From Paracoccaceae bacterium (GTDB taxonomy: Bacteria; Pseudomonadota; Alphaproteobacteria; Rhodobacterales; Rhodobacteraceae): a stretch of DNA of 7,239 nt. The position numbers were made by a program, and so were the translations under genes. The notes under the pieces are model-generated. The model was not told the DNA's origin. It did not search any database and was given only the letters and a program-made list of their open reading frames with translations. The stretch covers positions 1-7,239 of the forward strand of contig SLQN01000133.1 of the NCBI GenBank assembly GCA_007131465.1, given 5' to 3'. Below, one piece after another: positions 6,236 through 7,239 of this stretch. Every line of letters begins with the position of its first letter. The first letter of the stretch is position 1.

Positions 6236-6598
6236 ATGTCACGCGTTAAATCAGGAACTGTTACCCACGCCCGCCACCGCAAGGTCATCAAGGCCGCGAA
6301 GGGCTATTATGGCGCACGTTCGCGCAACTTCCGCACAGCCACGCAGGCCGTGGACAAGGCCAACCAGTATGCCACGCGCGACCGCAAGGTGCGCAAGCGC
6401 AATTTCCGCGCGCTCTGGATTCAGCGCATCAACGCCGCCGTGCGCGAGATCGACCCGACGCTGACCTATTCGCGCTTCATCAACGCGCTGGGGCTTGCCG
6501 GTATCGAAGTGGACCGCAAGGTTCTGGCCGATCTGGCCGTGCACGAACCCGATGCCTTTGGCCAGATCGTCGCGAAGGCAAAGGCCGCACTGGCCTGA
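6236..6598 (+). CDS. rplT: 50S ribosomal protein L20 (bL20)
   Basis: Large-subunit protein of 120 residues that binds 23S rRNA and is needed early in 50S assembly. In other bacteria it also represses its own operon. The sequence is full length. The basic N-terminal extension [29 protein letters not shown] is followed by the NFRTATQAV and [15 protein letters not shown] helical segments. The globular C-terminal domain contains [29 protein letters not shown] (6223-6227), made in part by the rpmI stop, lies eight bases before the ATG. A perfect 6-bp hairpin straddles its stop codon. Confidence 0.98.
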   Translation: MSRVKSGTVTHARHRKVIKAAKGYYGARSRNFRTATQAVDKANQYATRDRKVRKRNFRALWIQRINAAVREIDPTLTYSRFINALGLAGIEVDRKVLADLAVHEPDAFGQIVAKAKAALA

Positions 6599-6641
6599 GG
6601 CCAGACACCGCATGCACGACAGTCGGGCTTGACGCAGCCCG
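6590..6641 (+). terminator. Candidate hairpins after rplT
   Basis: Two stem-loops follow the end of rplT. CTGGCC and GGCCAG (6590-6604) form a 6-bp stem whose loop is the TGA stop codon. CGGGCT (6624-6629) and AGCCCG (6636-6641) form a second 6-bp stem with a six-base loop. Neither is followed by a T run, so termination or 3'-end protection is only a possibility. The second hairpin overlaps the candidate rplS -35 box. Confidence 0.35.
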
Positions 6642-6657
6642 TCCGTCGCCGTATGGG
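6629..6657 (+). promoter_or_regulatory. Candidate rplS promoter
   Basis: TTGACG (6629-6634) and TATGGG (6652-6657) are separated by exactly 17 bases. The -35 matches five of six consensus bases; the -10 keeps TAT only, a pattern common in GC-rich alphaproteobacteria. It is the best promoter match in the window. Transcription from about 6664 would give a leader of about 195 bases before rplS. Confidence 0.5.
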
Positions 6658-6663
6658 ATCGCA

Positions 6664-6858
6664 ATCCGACGATGGCGCTGGCGTCCGGGCCAGCGCATCA
6701 TCTGCCACCTGACAGCTTCGGCAGGGAACGGCATCGGAATGACATGACAAGAAGCATGGGCCACCTCTGGCGGGCGCGAATGGCGGACCCGGTCGAAGAC
6801 CAGAGCTATGGACCAGCATCATCTGCGTAGGCAAACTGCGCGCAAGAAAGGACATGCG
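6664..6858 (+). promoter_or_regulatory. Structured leader region of rplS
   Basis: No convincing gene is present here. Several inverted repeats are visible. The strongest is GCGCTGGC/GCCAGCGC (6675-6696), a perfect 8-bp stem with a six-base loop that extends by three pairs (GAT/ATC) past one bulged G. Next are CTGCC/GGCAG (6702-6706 with 6720-6724) and CTCTGG/CCAGAG (6765-6770 with 6800-6805); the last competes with GGTC/GACC (6791-6801). An 11-base direct repeat GCATCATCTGC occurs at 6695-6705 and 6816-6826. A small RNA or a ribosomal-protein-binding leader are options; I recognise no known family. Confidence 0.35.
6847..6852 (+). promoter_or_regulatory. Shine-Dalgarno of rplS
   Basis: AAAGGA ends six bases before ATG 6859. 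It decides this start against the in-frame upstream ATG at 6808, which would add 17 residues foreign to L19. Confidence 0.8.
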
Positions 6859-7239
6859 ATGAACCTGATCGCACAGATAGAAGCCGAGCAGATCGCGACG
6901 CTTGGCAAGGACATTCCCGATTTCAAGGCAGGCGATACCATCCGTGTCGGCTACAAGGTGACCGAGGGAACACGCTCGCGCGTGCAGAATTTTGAGGGCG
7001 TGTGCATCGGCCGCAAGGGCGGCGCGGGCATTGGTGCGTCTTTCACCGTGCGCAAGATCTCTTTCGGCGAAGGGGTGGAACGTGTGTTCCCGCTCTATTC
7101 AACAAATATCGACAGCATCGAGGTTGTGCGCCGTGGCCGTGTGCGCCGCGCGAAGCTCTATTACCTGCGCGACCGTCGGGGCAAGTCCGCGCGGATCGCG
7201 GAAAAGACCAATTACCGTCCTCTGGACGCCAAAGCCTGA
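6859..7239 (+). CDS. rplS: 50S ribosomal protein L19 (bL19)
   Basis: Large-subunit protein at the 30S-50S interface, 126 residues. The N-terminus [11 protein letters not shown] is typical. The SH3-like barrel includes [26 protein letters not shown] and the conserved [30 protein letters not shown]. The L19 signature follows in [26 protein letters not shown]. The C-terminal tail [17 protein letters not shown] is slightly longer than in E. coli (115 residues), which is common in alphaproteobacteria. The TGA is the last codon of the window. In many bacteria the order is rpsP-rimM-trmD-rplS; here the gene upstream is rplT, 260 bases away, so rplS appears to have its own promoter. Confidence 0.98.
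   Translation: MNLIAQIEAEQIATLGKDIPDFKAGDTIRVGYKVTEGTRSRVQNFEGVCIGRKGGAGIGASFTVRKISFGEGVERVFPLYSTNIDSIEVVRRGRVRRAKLYYLRDRRGKSARIAEKTNYRPLDAKA

Noticed and set aside
6695..6826. 11-base direct repeat GCATCATCTGC (6695-6705 and 6816-6826)
   Set aside because: Only two copies exist 121 bases apart, with no inverted ends and no transposase, so it does not support a mobile element or an array; chance is likely.
6672..6830. 52-codon plus-strand frame starting ATG 6672 in the rplT-rplS gap
   Set aside because: It has no Shine-Dalgarno, its composition is unlike a protein, and its start lies within a strong RNA hairpin.

Overview
The window is a GC-rich bacterial chromosomal segment, most probably from an alphaproteobacterium of the Rhodobacterales/Rhodobacteraceae. 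This rests on the protein sequences (an alphaproteobacterial-type DUF1244 protein next to pyruvate kinase, and L35/L20/L19 of alphaproteobacterial type), the GC-rich codon third positions, and promoter-like elements with strong TTGAC -35 boxes and poorly conserved -10 boxes. It is almost entirely core metabolism and translation. I see no insertion sequence, CRISPR array, tRNA, rRNA or phage gene, and no gene-free stretch longer than 300 bases.

Left part (1-3537, plus strand): the 3' three-quarters of an enolase-superfamily dipeptide epimerase / N-acetyl-D-glutamate racemase (dgcA-like, cut by the window edge), then ilvD (dihydroxy-acid dehydratase) with its own Shine-Dalgarno and a TTGACA box over the preceding stop codon. 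Three bases after ilvD comes a PLP fold-type IV aminotransferase annotated here as D-amino-acid transaminase-like. Its active-site triad is altered, so its substrate is uncertain. The ilvD product is a branched-chain 2-keto acid and this aminotransferase family works on 2-keto acids; D-glutamate chemistry could also link the epimerase and the transaminase.

Middle part (3538-5905): a small DUF1244 gene on the minus strand converges on the aminotransferase gene and diverges from pyk. The 194-base DUF1244-pyk spacer holds a candidate promoter and a LacI-family-like palindrome, a plausible carbon-flux control site. Pyruvate kinase has the Leu-Gln-Lys-Val residue set of the K+-independent class. 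It is followed by an uncharacterised two-helix membrane protein of 78 residues.

Right part (5906-7239, plus strand): rpmI (L35) and rplT (L20) form a tight pair behind a leader with a hairpin. A 260-base gene-free gap follows, holding hairpins and a good promoter candidate, and then rplS (L19), which ends exactly at the window edge. rplS is not preceded by an intact trmD, its usual neighbour in many bacteria.

I found no clearly new biological system. The points most worth checking are the pyk operator, the altered transaminase active site, the K+-independent pyruvate kinase signature, and the structured long leader of rplS.
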